A program made the translations under genes and the position numbers. The notes beneath the pieces are model-generated. The model was not told the DNA's origin. It ran no database searches and saw only the letters and a list, made by a program, of their open reading frames with translations. From Bifidobacterium samirii (GTDB lineage Bacteria; Actinomycetota; Actinomycetes; Actinomycetales; Bifidobacteriaceae), in the NCBI RefSeq assembly GCF_003952945.1, contig NZ_QXGK01000001.1, positions 1 to 64,000 of the forward strand: a stretch of DNA of 64,000 nt, read 5' to 3'. Of the stretch, positions 49,529 through 59,900 are shown one piece after another. Numbering within the stretch: the stretch's first letter is position 1; each line of letters opens with the position of its first letter.

Positions 49529-52500
49529 TCAGCGGCGACGCCGCACGACGCCCAGCGAGATGCCGCCGGCCAGGGAGACGAGCGCGGCGACGGCGACCGT
49601 GGCCACCGTGGCGCCGGTGCGGCCGATGGTCGGTTTCTTACCGCCTGTTCCGGTGTCCGGCTTCGCCGTCGACGTCGCCTTCACCAGCGCGCCGCGCGCC
49701 TTGGCGAGGGCCGTCGCGGCGGCGTCGACCTCGTCCTGCGTGGCGTCGGTCCGCCCGTCGACCTCACGCGCCTTGGCGAGGGCCGTCTGATAGGCGTCCC
49801 ACGATGCGGCGGTGTAGTCGGACTGCTTCAGACCGTCCGCGCGGGCGATCTCGGCGGCCAGCCCGCTCTTGTCCACGATGACGGGACCGGGTTCTGGGTC
49901 GGGCGTCGGGTCAGGGCCGGGATCGGGTTCCGGTTCCGGCTCCGGGTCGGGGTCGGGCTTGGGATCGGGATCCGGGTCAGGCTCCGGATCCGGATCCGGT
50001 TCGGCCTCCGCCAGTGCGTCGCGGGCCGCGGCGAGCTTCGCCGTCGCGGCGTCGACCTGTTCCTGGGTGGCGTCGTCCGCTGCGGCGATCTCGCGCGCCT
50101 CGGCGAGGGCGGTCTGGTAGTCGGCCCACGATGCGGCGGTGTAGTCGGATTCATCCAGCCCGTCCGCACGGGCGATCTCGGCGTTCAGCCCGTCCTTGTC
50201 CACCTCGACCGGACCGGGTTCCGGATCCGGGTCGGGGTCCGGATCGGGATCGGGATCGGGGTCCGTGCCGTCCAGGTCGGTCGTCCAGCCGGCGTCGGTC
50301 TTGCCCAGCCGGTCGAGCGCATCCCGGAAGCTCATGATCCCGTCCATGCCGGTGAAGCCGGCCTTCGGCTCCGCGCCTTCGCCGTACGACGTGACGGTGA
50401 TGGGCTGGTCGTCGGTACCGTAGCCGAACACCGCGAAGTCGCCGGTGAGCGTGGTGCCGGCCTTGACGTGGATGGTCGAGCCGGCGGGCACGGTCACGTC
50501 GTGCAGCTGTTCGATGGAGGTCATCGGCGTGCGCTCGCCGCGGCCGTCGCCGGCCTTGTCGGCGGTCGGGTCGATGTAGTAGTCGCGGGCGCCCGTCTCG
50601 ACGTCGTCCTGATAGTGGAAGACTTCGAGGCGGCTCAGCCGCACCGGGCCGCGGGATGCGGTGATGCGCACGCGCACCGCGTCCACGGTCTTGACGGCGA
50701 ACCGCAGATTGCGCTGCTGGCCGATGGTGGTGGAGGTGCCGGAGTACAGCCTGCGCCAGACGCCGTCCACGCGGCCTTCCAGTACGAACGATTCGACCTG
50801 CTGGCCGGCGCTGCGCACGTCCTCGCCCAGCCGCACCGCGTCCACGGCGGTGGGCGATCCGAGTTCGACCGTGTAGGTCGGGGTGTCGCCCACGGCCTCG
50901 TCGGAGCTGAGCTTGGAGCCGTCGGTGAGCTTGGGGGCGGGCACGGCCTCGCCGTCGGCGGAGGCGGCCACGGTGGCGTCGCGTCCCAGCGCCAGGTCGG
51001 TGCCGTAGCGCTTCTCCAGCTCCTCGTTCATGCCCCGGAGCATGGCCACGTCGGCGTCGGCCAGCCGTCCGTTCTTGGCGGGCGGCACGTTGAGCAGGTA
51101 CTGGGAGTTGCGTCCGGTGGACTGCTCGTAGTACTTGACCAGCGTGGCGACGTCGGAGGGGGTGCCGTTCTCCTTGTGGAACCAGCCGTTCGCACTGTTC
51201 TTCACGTCGACTTCGGCCGGATACCAGTGCAGCTGGTTCGCGTTGCCGGCGCGGATTTCGGACAGCACGCCCGACGTGGCGCCGAGCACGCCGTCGGCGG
51301 CCGTCTGGCTGGGTTTGACCATGACCTTGTCGTCGCCGTCGTTGTAGGCGGCCTGCGGGCTCCACTCGGTCTCGCGCGCCCAGCCGGCCTCGTTGCCGAC
51401 CCAGCGCGCGTCGTATGCGGCGTTCGCCTGGATGGCCGAGGGCTGGAGCCGGCGGATCATGTCGTAGAACACGCCGTAGTCGTAGTGTTCGGAGCCGGCG
51501 GTGTTGCCCTGGGCGCCGTCGAACCAGACTTCGGCGATGTCGCCGTATTCGGTGAGCAGCTCGTACAGCTGGTTGAGCATGTACGCGCCGTAGTCGGTGG
51601 CCTCGTATTCGAAGGTCGGCAGCGTGCCGTCGGCGACCAGCTGCGCGCGGTCGTCGTCCTCGACGAGCGTGGGGATCGTGCGCGTGACGCGCGCCGACCC
51701 GTTGCCCCACACGCCCTGCTTCTCCATGTAGGAGTCGGCCGGCGAATAGTAGATGCCGACCTTGATGCCGTAACGGCGGGCGGAGTCGACGATCTGGCGC
51801 AGCAGGTCCTTCTCGCCGGTGCGTTCGGCCACGGCGGTGTCGGCCCAGTCGTGTCCGGTGTTGTAGCGCGAGTCGTACAGTTCGAAGCCGTCATGGTGTT
51901 TGACGGTCACCATCATCATCTTGAATCCGGCGTCGGCGAAGGAGCGCGCCCACTGGTCGGTGTCGAGGTCGGTCGGGTCGACGATCGTCGGATCCTCATC
52001 GCCGTAGCCCCATTCCCTGCCGTTGTACGTGTTGACGCCGTAGTGCACGAAGCCGATGCGCCCCCAGTCGATGTAGTCGGCCTGTTCCTCGGTGGGGCGC
52101 AGTGAGGAGAGCTTCGCCCTGATCGACGCCGTGCATTCGGCCGGCGTCACCTCGAACGTGTTCGACGGCGAGATGCCGCTCACGTCGCAGTCGGTCGGCG
52201 TGTAGACGAGGCGGAACTCCTTGTCCGTGAACGCTTCGCTGGTCCGCGCGAGGCGGATCCGGCCGACCGTGCCCTTGAAGCCGCGTTTGCGCGCGTCGGC
52301 GGCGGTGTGCGTTTCGTTGCCGAATCCGACCTGTGCGTTGACCTCGGTGACGAGCGCCGCCCGTCCCGGCACGTCCTTCGTCTGGATGTCGCCGTCGTCC
52401 ACGCGCATGACCAGCGTCGTCGTGCCGTCGGACTTGGGTATGTAGGCGATGGATACGACGTGCTCCTCGCCGGCGGGGGCCGAGGCGGTGAGCTTGTGGT

Positions 52501-53626
52501 CGGCCCATGCGCCGTTCGTCTGCGTGGAGATGCCGTAGACGAACGCGCCGTTCTTCTCGTAGCGGACGAAGAGGTTGCCGCCTGCGGCGAACAGCGTCTG
52601 CATGTCGTCGGTCGCGGTGGGGGTGAAGCTCATTTCGGCGACCAGCGGCGTCGTCACCGTGTCGCCGTCGCCGAGGGAGAAGTCCGTGGGAGCGAAGTCG
52701 AGGCCGGCCGTGCCGCCGGTCAGGCTCACCGCCGAGTCGGCGACGGCCGGGGCGTCCGTGCGCGAGGTCAGCGCGCCCGTCATCTGCTCGTCGCCGGCCT
52801 TCGCGTACGTCGTGCCGGAGAACGAGCCGGCGAAGTCGACGTCCATCAGCTGCGTGGCGTCGAGGAACTCCCAGGGGGCGTCCGCGGGAGCGATGCGCGC
52901 CCGGTACATGTCCGCCTCGAGGCCTCGGTCGGCCGCCGACGCCGCGGTGTTGACCTCGTAGCCGATGCCGAACCGCTTCGCCAGCCCGTCTCCGATGGCC
53001 GCGTACTGGCCGGCGCCGGAGGTGACGGTCGGGCCGGCCGCGCCGTCGACGCTCAGCTGCAGCGTCGAACCGTCCTGTGCGGGCGTGTAGGCGAGCTGGA
53101 GGATGTGCCGCACCGTGTTGGCGGGCAGTACGACCGACGTCTTGTGGTCGTGCCAGGTGCCGTCGTCGAGCGACGAGAAGCCGTATTCGAGCCGTCCGGA
53201 CGATTCCCTCACGAAGATGTTGCCGAATGCGGAGAAGACCGTGTCCATCGAGCCGGGCGTCGTCGTGGTCCGGTATTCCAGTTCGGCCCGGAAGCCGGTC
53301 GTCGCCTTGCCGTCGGCGCCGAATTCGGCGTTGGCGTCGAATCGTACGCCGTTGGTTCCGCCGGCCAAGTGGACGCCGCCGCCTTCCAGCGCCGACGGCG
53401 TGGACCCGTGACGGGTGACCTTGCCTTTGGCGATTTCGTCGCCGCCGGTGGTGTACGTGTCGTCGGCGAACGTGCCGCCGAAGGCGATGTCGAGATGGTC
53501 GGCGTCGGCCGCCTGTGCGGGGATGCTCCCCGCCATCAGGGATGCGCCGAGGATCGCCGCCGCGCCGACCAGCGACAGCGTGCGTTTCAGCGCGCCGCCC
53601 GTCGTCCGGCTTCGTGACGAGAACAT
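49529..53626 (-). CDS. secreted, surface-anchored GH29 alpha-L-fucosidase
   Basis: A 1,365-residue multidomain enzyme with a signal peptide (cut after IPAQA). Two LamG-like sandwiches (about 45-235 and 255-455) precede the GH29 barrel (about 490-880: [31 protein letters not shown], nucleophile Asp703 in VWFDGAQGN). An F5/8-type sandwich (about 890-1045), a short beta-helix-like stub and two FIVAR-type helical repeats (around [13 protein letters not shown] and [13 protein letters not shown]) joined by Asp-Pro linkers follow. The C-terminus has a helix and RRRR. Layout resembles the B. bifidum 1,3/1,4-fucosidase AfcB; linkage specificity is inferred from this. It would release fucose from host glycans at the cell surface. 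Confidence 0.9.
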   Translation of the reverse strand: MFSSRSRTTGGALKRTLSLVGAAAILGASLMAGSIPAQAADADHLDIAFGGTFADDTYTTGGDEIAKGKVTRHGSTPSALEGGGVHLAGGTNGVRFDANAEFGADGKATTGFRAELEYRTTTTPGSMDTVFSAFGNIFVRESSGRLEYGFSSLDDGTWHDHKTSVVLPANTVRHILQLAYTPAQDGSTLQLSVDGAAGPTVTSGAGQYAAIGDGLAKRFGIGYEVNTAASAADRGLEADMYRARIAPADAPWEFLDATQLMDVDFAGSFSGTTYAKAGDEQMTGALTSRTDAPAVADSAVSLTGGTAGLDFAPTDFSLGDGDTVTTPLVAEMSFTPTATDDMQTLFAAGGNLFVRYEKNGAFVYGISTQTNGAWADHKLTASAPAGEEHVVSIAYIPKSDGTTTLVMRVDDGDIQTKDVPGRAALVTEVNAQVGFGNETHTAADARKRGFKGTVGRIRLARTSEAFTDKEFRLVYTPTDCDVSGISPSNTFEVTPAECTASIRAKLSSLRPTEEQADYIDWGRIGFVHYGVNTYNGREWGYGDEDPTIVDPTDLDTDQWARSFADAGFKMMMVTVKHHDGFELYDSRYNTGHDWADTAVAERTGEKDLLRQIVDSARRYGIKVGIYYSPADSYMEKQGVWGNGSARVTRTIPTLVEDDDRAQLVADGTLPTFEYEATDYGAYMLNQLYELLTEYGDIAEVWFDGAQGNTAGSEHYDYGVFYDMIRRLQPSAIQANAAYDARWVGNEAGWARETEWSPQAAYNDGDDKVMVKPSQTAADGVLGATSGVLSEIRAGNANQLHWYPAEVDVKNSANGWFHKENGTPSDVATLVKYYEQSTGRNSQYLLNVPPAKNGRLADADVAMLRGMNEELEKRYGTDLALGRDATVAASADGEAVPAPKLTDGSKLSSDEAVGDTPTYTVELGSPTAVDAVRLGEDVRSAGQQVESFVLEGRVDGVWRRLYSGTSTTIGQQRNLRFAVKTVDAVRVRITASRGPVRLSRLEVFHYQDDVETGARDYYIDPTADKAGDGRGERTPMTSIEQLHDVTVPAGSTIHVKAGTTLTGDFAVFGYGTDDQPITVTSYGEGAEPKAGFTGMDGIMSFRDALDRLGKTDAGWTTDLDGTDPDPDPDPDPDPDPEPGPVEVDKDGLNAEIARADGLDESDYTAASWADYQTALAEAREIAAADDATQEQVDAATAKLAAARDALAEAEPDPDPEPDPDPDPKPDPDPEPEPEPDPGPDPTPDPEPGPVIVDKSGLAAEIARADGLKQSDYTAASWDAYQTALAKAREVDGRTDATQDEVDAAATALAKARGALVKATSTAKPDTGTGGKKPTIGRTGATVATVAVAALVSLAGGISLGVVRRRR

Positions 53627-53831
53627 GGGTTCGCTCCTTCATTGCAGTGTTTGCGCGGACGGCGTCGTCCGCGCGGTATGATGCCGGTCCGTTCCGGCCG
53701 GGATCCGACCGGGTTCCGGCCCGTTGCGCCGGACCTCGGTCGGGATGACGGCGGCCCGCCCGCCTCGGTTCGGCGGGGAGGCCCATTCGATGAGGGTCGG
53801 GGCGATGCCGGTACAGGCCGTCCCGACCGGG

Positions 53832-53868
53832 GCGTCGCGCCGGGGCCGCCTTCGGTCCGGCGCGACGC
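53832..53868 (-). terminator. terminator of the sialidase gene
   Basis: A perfect 12-bp stem GCGTCGCGCCGG / CCGGCGCGACGC with a 13-base loop, 15 bases past the sialidase stop. The 250-base gap to the fucosidase also has a GCGCGGACG / CGTCCGCGC stem at 53653-53674 in the fucosidase leader. Confidence 0.75.
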
Positions 53869-53882
53869 ATGGCGCGCGTCCG

Positions 53883-56465
53883 TCAGCGGCGACGGCGTGC
53901 GATGACGATGCCCGCGCCGGCCGTCGCCGCGGCGAGCGCCGCGACCGCGACCGCGGTGACGGCCGAGCCGGTGCTGCCGATCGTCGGCTTCCTGCCCGAC
54001 TCGGGCTTGGCGGCCGGCTTGGTCTCAGGCTTGGTTTCCGGCTTGGTTTCCGGCTTGGTGTCTGGCTCCTGTCCCGGATCCGGTGTCGGTTCGGGATCCG
54101 GTGTGGGTTCCGGTTCCGGATCCGGATCGGGGTCGGGAGTCGGATCCGGGTCAGGCTTGGGATCGGGATCCGGTGTCGGATCCGGATCGGGATCCGGCGT
54201 GGGTTCCGGCTCCTTCTCGGTCAGCCCGTCGATCGCATCCCGCAGCGCCGCCGCGGCGTCATCGACCTGTTCCTGCGTGGCCGCGGCGTCGTCGAGCAGC
54301 GCCTTGGCGGCGTCGCGCGCCTCGGTGAACGCGGTCCACGATGCGTCCGTGTACGCCGTGCCGTCGTCGCCGTATCCGGCGGCGGAGTCGTAGGCGGACT
54401 GCAGCCCGGTCCGGTCGACCGTCACGGGCGCTTCCGTCACGCGCACGTCGAGTCGGCCGTCGTCGAATCCGACGACGTCGGTCGGCTTCGCGACGATGCC
54501 GGCGGCGCTCACGTCGACGCAATTGTCGTACGTGCCGGCGAGCCTGAGCGCGGCCGTGGCCGTAGTGCCGGCGACGGTGCCTTCCGGAATGGTCACGGTC
54601 ATGTCGACGTCGACGCTCCCGCCGGCGGGCAGCGAGCCGATCGTGGCCGGCGCGGCGCTCCACCCGTCGGGCAGGCCTTCCGCCGTGACGGTGACGTCCG
54701 TGTAGTCGTTCGTGCCGTCGTTGGTGACGTGCACCGTGGCCGTGGCCTGTGTGGCGCCTTCCTGCACTTCGGTCGTGGCGGTGGCGGTGGCGGTCATGTA
54801 GCCGAGCCAGTCGAGCGTGAAGCGCGTGTACATGATCTCGTGGCTGTCGACGCCCGCGGGGTGGACCCAGTCGCCCTCGTAGAGCAGGCCGTATTCGCCG
54901 CCGTCACCGTCGAGGGCGGTCATGACCGAGTAGGCGGCGCTGTCCGACTTGAACATGCGGCCGGCGGACCAGGTCGCGCCGTCGTCGAAGGAGATGCGCA
55001 CGACGCCGTTGCTGCGGCTCGCGTTGTTGTCGGGACCCGAGTAGAGCAGGATCCTCGCCTTGGTGGAGCCTGCGGGCGCGTTGGGGTAGGCGCGCAGCAC
55101 GTGCGCGTTGTTGTTCGGGTCGGGCAGCTGCGTGTCTTCGGTCACCTCGCCGTAGGTGACGCCGCCGTCCTTGGATACGGCGATCTTGCGGTAGGCCCTC
55201 GCCGCGCCGGGGCGCGCGTTGAGCATCACGTCGCCGTTGGACAGTTCGACGACCTTGTTCTCGTCCATGTTGGTGGTGGTGACGGGGTTGCCGACCTGCC
55301 ATGTCTCGCCGTGGTCGTCGGAGTACACCGACACGGCGTAGTTGATGCCGCCGGTGGTGGGTTTGACGGCGTACTGCTGGATCAGCCGGCCCTTGTGTTC
55401 GGCGTTGGTCTTCAGCTGGATGCCGGCGCCCGACGTGGCGAAGCGGGACTTCCATTCGGTCTCGTGGCCTTTGGTGACGTCCTTGGTGATGTTGACCGGC
55501 TCGCTCCAGGTGCGCCCGTTGTCGGAGGACCTGACGTAGACGGCCTGCAGGACGTCGCGCGTGTCCTCGACGCCCGCCTGGGAGTTGGCGAAGCCGCGGT
55601 CGTAGGACTTGACGAAGAAGAGGAACACGTCGCCGGTCTCCTCGTCCACGACGTAGGAGGGGTCGGAGTAGCCGTATTTGAAGCTGGCGTTACGGCCTCG
55701 GGCGACGTACGTGAGTTCGCCCCACGACCTGCCGCCGTCCGTGGAGATGCGCTGGACGATGCTGTTGGGGTTCGGGGCGTCGCCGCCGACCGGCCGCAGG
55801 TCCCATGCCGCCAGCAGGTCGCCGTTGGGCGCCTTGGCGATGGCCGGGATGCGGTAGCTTTCGTTGCCGTACTGCTGTGCCCGGGCCAGATACACGGCCT
55901 CGCCGTCCCTGCGGTCCGCGGCCGTGGCGGCGTCGTCCGGGGCCGGCGCCTTGATGGTCACCGGATCGCCGGTGACGACGATGCCGTCCTGGATGACGGT
56001 GGTGCCCTCACGGTCCCCGGTGGCCTGGAACAGCGTCTCGGGCGTGAAGGTGCCGGCGATGACATCCTCGGCGGTGACGACGTGCGTGGCCAGGCTCCGC
56101 TGGTCGCTGTCGCATTGGGAGCTCTGCCCCGCGGCAAGGCCGGTGATGCGGCAGTTGGCCGTGCTCTGGGTGTCGGTGTTGGTCAGGTTCGACATCTTGG
56201 GGAACACGGTGACGGGCGACGAACCGGTGTTCGTATAGGTGAACGCGTATCGCAGCCGGGTGCCGACCGCGACGTCCTGCCCGGCGTCGTCGACGCGCTC
56301 CATGGTGACGGTCAGTGTGTTCGCCGTCGTCTCGACGGCCTGCGTCGCGTCGACGGCCTGGGCGACGCCGACGCCCAGGGAGGCGAGCATGGCCGTCGCG
56401 ACGGCGCACGCCCCGATCCCGACCCACGCCGAGTGGCGTGGACGGCGATGTTGAGGATGTGACAT
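53883..56465 (-). CDS. secreted, surface-anchored exo-alpha-sialidase (GH33)
   Basis: An 860-residue sialidase started at the ATG after GGTGGAAGGAATCCCC. Signal peptide (VATAMLASLGVGVAQA). An N-terminal beta domain precedes the six-bladed propeller, which has the YRIPAIAKAPNGDLLAAWDLR arginine motif and five Asp-boxes (STDGGRSWG, SSDNGRTWS, SDDHGETWQ, SKDGGVTYG, SFDDGATWS). An NEW3-like domain (about 590-680), a FIVAR repeat, a long Asp-Pro/Lys-Pro linker and a C-terminal helix with RRRR follow. It would strip terminal sialic acid from milk or mucin glycans. It is divergent from the lacto-N-biosidase gene. Confidence 0.93.
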   Translation of the reverse strand: MSHPQHRRPRHSAWVGIGACAVATAMLASLGVGVAQAVDATQAVETTANTLTVTMERVDDAGQDVAVGTRLRYAFTYTNTGSSPVTVFPKMSNLTNTDTQSTANCRITGLAAGQSSQCDSDQRSLATHVVTAEDVIAGTFTPETLFQATGDREGTTVIQDGIVVTGDPVTIKAPAPDDAATAADRRDGEAVYLARAQQYGNESYRIPAIAKAPNGDLLAAWDLRPVGGDAPNPNSIVQRISTDGGRSWGELTYVARGRNASFKYGYSDPSYVVDEETGDVFLFFVKSYDRGFANSQAGVEDTRDVLQAVYVRSSDNGRTWSEPVNITKDVTKGHETEWKSRFATSGAGIQLKTNAEHKGRLIQQYAVKPTTGGINYAVSVYSDDHGETWQVGNPVTTTNMDENKVVELSNGDVMLNARPGAARAYRKIAVSKDGGVTYGEVTEDTQLPDPNNNAHVLRAYPNAPAGSTKARILLYSGPDNNASRSNGVVRISFDDGATWSAGRMFKSDSAAYSVMTALDGDGGEYGLLYEGDWVHPAGVDSHEIMYTRFTLDWLGYMTATATATTEVQEGATQATATVHVTNDGTNDYTDVTVTAEGLPDGWSAAPATIGSLPAGGSVDVDMTVTIPEGTVAGTTATAALRLAGTYDNCVDVSAAGIVAKPTDVVGFDDGRLDVRVTEAPVTVDRTGLQSAYDSAAGYGDDGTAYTDASWTAFTEARDAAKALLDDAAATQEQVDDAAAALRDAIDGLTEKEPEPTPDPDPDPTPDPDPKPDPDPTPDPDPDPEPEPTPDPEPTPDPGQEPDTKPETKPETKPETKPAAKPESGRKPTIGSTGSAVTAVAVAALAAATAGAGIVIARRRR

Positions 56466-56602
56466 GGGGATTCCTTCCACCGGGGCCGACCATCCGGATT
56501 CCACCGTGAATCCGGTCGGACGCGGCACCATCGCCGCGAGGCCGCTCTTCTTCGTCCGGTCCTTCCGCGGCCGGGTGCATCCCGCCGCGACAACCGCATC
56601 CC

Positions 56603-56631
56603 ATCATACTTCACATCAATGAAGTTAACAA
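56603..56631 (-). promoter_or_regulatory. sialidase promoter with operator in the spacer
   Basis: On the minus strand -35 TTGTTA (56626-56631) and -10 TATGAT (56603-56608) are 17 bases apart. The inverted repeat ACTTCA-CATCAA-TGAAGT (56608-56625) fills the spacer exactly, an ideal position for a repressor. Confidence 0.7.
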
Positions 56632-56914
56632 CCGACCGCCAACGCGACAATTCCACCGCCGTCACCCTCGAACACACCACAGAACCCAATGATTGCAACG
56701 CATTCCAACCCCATAAGACAACCCCGAAGCCCACTCGCCCATCCCACGACGGCGATGCTACACTAAGACAGGTAAAGTTCATTTACAAAATCGACAAGGA
56801 CGCCGACCGCACACAGAACACGCAACGCCGCAACCGGCCGCCGCCGTCGAGACCGCCCGGCAACGGGCCATCCAGCACACCACCCGCGTGGAACCGACCA
56901 GATAAGGAACCATC
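56632..56914. promoter_or_regulatory. divergent control region before the lacto-N-biosidase gene
   Basis: No gene. GTAAA-GTTCA-TTTAC (56772-56786) is a short palindrome resembling half of the sialidase site. TACACT (56759-56764) is a possible -10 without a convincing -35. The lacto-N-biosidase ATG has a moderate GATAAGGAACCATC ribosome site. Confidence 0.5.
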
Positions 56915-59900
56915 ATGACAACCGGCAAGTCACGGGGCATCGCGCTCCTGGCCGCACTGGGCACGGCGCTCGCCTTCGCCGCGCCAGCCGCGACGGCCGC
57001 CGCCGAGGAGACGCCGCCGTCTTCGGGCACCACCTACTACGTATCCGCGGCCAACGGCGACGACGCCAACGACGGCACCAGCCAGTCCTCCCCGTGGAAG
57101 ACCCTCGACAAGGTCAACGGGATCGCCTCCGACCTGCAGCCCGGCGACGCGGTGCTGCTCGAATACGGCTCCCTGTTCTCCGACCAGTACCTGCACATCG
57201 CCGACGTCTCCGGCACGCCCGAGGCGCCGATCCGCATCGGCGCGTACGGCGACGAGGGGCAGGGACGCCCCGTCATCGCCGCCAACGGCGTCAAGGGCAG
57301 CCAGTGGCATCAGGACTACCGGGCCAACGTGGGCAACCATCGCACGCACGGCACCGTGTCCACCACACTGCTGCTCAAGGACGTGTCGTACATCACCGTC
57401 GCCGACCTGGAGATCACCAACGACGATCCCGACGTGTACGATCCGATCGACACCTGGCAGTGGACCGACCAGGCCGACGCGGACGGCACCAGCCTCGACC
57501 GCGCCGCCGACCGCATGGACCGCACCGGCGTGGCCGGCATCGCCGAGAACGGCACCACGATGAGCCACATCACGCTCGACAACCTCGACATCCACGACGT
57601 GGACGGCAACCTGTACGACAAGCACATGGCCAACGGCGGCATCTACTTCATGGCGCACCTGCCGCGCGAACGCTCCGGCGCCGCCGACGACGCCTGGCTC
57701 AAGGAGCACGTCTCGCGCTTCGACCACATCACCATCCGCAACAGCACCGTCAAGGACGTCGACCGCTGGGGCATCGCCGTCGGCTACACCGCCTACCTCA
57801 ACTACATCGACCGTTCCACCCGCTGGCAGAACGACTTCGACTACGGCGACGGCACCATCGACGACGCGCTCATCGCCAAATACGGCGCCACCAACGTGCT
57901 CATCGAGAACAACACGGTCGTCGGCGCCGGCGGCGACGCCATCACCGTCATGTACTGCGACCGTCCGGTCATCCAGCACAATGTGGGCGACCGCGTCTCC
58001 AAGCACATCAACACCGCCGACTACACCGCCAACGTGCTCAACAACACCGGCAACGCAGGCGTCGGCTACGGCCGCGTCGCCGCCGGCATCTGGCCGTGGC
58101 GCTGCAAGGACCCGGTGTTCCAGTACAACGAAATGTACGCGAACCTCAACGCCGAACACGGCAACGGCGACGGCCAGGCGTGGGACGCCGACTACGGCGA
58201 CGGCACGCTCTACCAGTACAACTACTCGTACGGCAACTCGTTCGCCGCGCTCATGATCTGCAACCAGAAGGCCGTCAACACGACGTTCCGCTACAACATC
58301 TCGCAGAACGACCGGCGCGGCGTGTTCGACCTGCCGTCCAACGGCCCCGGCAACCACATCTACAACAACACCGCGTACATCGACGCGGACGGCCAGGTGC
58401 TCACCGACCGCTCCAACTCGCAGGCGCTGTTCGAGAACAACATCTTCATCAACGCCACCGGCGAGAAGAAGACCGAGACCTGGAACCGCGGCAGCTACAA
58501 CGGCGGCCAGACCTACGACAACAACCTGTACGTCAACTACGCGAACACGCCCGCCTCCGACCGGCATGCGCTCACCGCCGACGACGCGGCCGCCGTGCTG
58601 CGCGACGCCGGCAGCGCGCCCGCCGCACCGCAGGCCGACGGCGCCGCATACGCGCGCGACGGCCAGACCACCGCGTTCGACGGCTACCGTCCCGCCGACG
58701 ACTCCCCCGCCGTCAACGCCGGCAAGACCATCACCGACCTCAACGACTACGCCGTCGAACACGACTTCCTCGGCGCCGCCATCAAGGGCCGCCCCGATCT
58801 GGGCGCCGTCGAATCGCCCGTCGCATCAGCCTCGATGGAATCCTCCCGGCTCGAAACCGGCGTGCGCGACGGCACGCAGGTCATCTACGCGACGTTCACC
58901 GACCATAATCCGATGACCGTGGCCGAACTGACCGGCAAGGTCACCGCCGGCAACGGCACCGACGTCACCGTGCTGCGCGACGGCACGGCGCTCGCCGCCG
59001 GCGATCCGATCGCCGAAGGCGACATCCTGCGGTTCAGCGTCGACGGCGTCGCCGAGACCGACGACTACACCGTCGTGCGCCGCATCTCCTGGGATTGGGT
59101 CGCCGACTACGAGCACGGCGTCCAGGACTTCGACTGGAAGGCCGTCCAGCGCGCCGGCGACGGCGACTGGACCGAAGTCGCCGCCTGGGACACCACCGGC
59201 TGGGCCAACTGGAAGATCGCCGGCAAGGACTTCCCCATCGGCATCGAGAACCCGACGCAGGGCGACGTCGCCCCCGCCGACCGCACGTCGATCCACGGTC
59301 TGCTGTGCAACGGCCCCGACGGCTACACCGGCGCGATCGCATGGCAGGCGCCCCGCTCCGGCACCATCACGCTCTCGTTCAAGGACGACGAGCCCGCCCG
59401 CCGCGCGACCGGCGGCACCGTGAAGGTCAGTGTCGAGCATGACGGCGACGTCCTGCAGACGGCCGCCCTCACCGACAGGACGCGCCCCGCCGGCTGGCAG
59501 GCCACGCAGCGCATCGTCGTGCGCGAAGGCGACTGGATCCGCATCAGCGCCGTCGCCGAAGGCGCCGTCGGCAACGGCTCGCTGCGCATCAGCCCGACCA
59601 TCGCCTACGAGGACGTCGAACCGCCCGCCGGCGCCGAAGCCGACCGCTACGACGTCGCCTACGAGGCCGTGGACGCCGCCGTCGACGCGGAGGCGAGCGC
59701 CACGCCCGTCTTCACCGTGTCCGGCGCCGCCGCCGACGCGCCCGCGGGAGACGTGTTCTCGCTCGCGTCCGGCGACGGTCTGAGCGTGGACGGCGCGACC
59801 GGCAAGGTGACGTTCACCCCCGACGCGTCGCAGTACGGCGCCGTCGTCTCCGGACGCGTCCGCGTCGCCTACGCCGACGGGTCCGCCGACGAGACGGACG

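Noticed and set aside
54060-54215. Tandem GGATCC-like repeats as a possible CRISPR or satellite
   Set aside because: They are in frame and encode Asp-Pro/Glu-Pro linkers in secreted enzymes.
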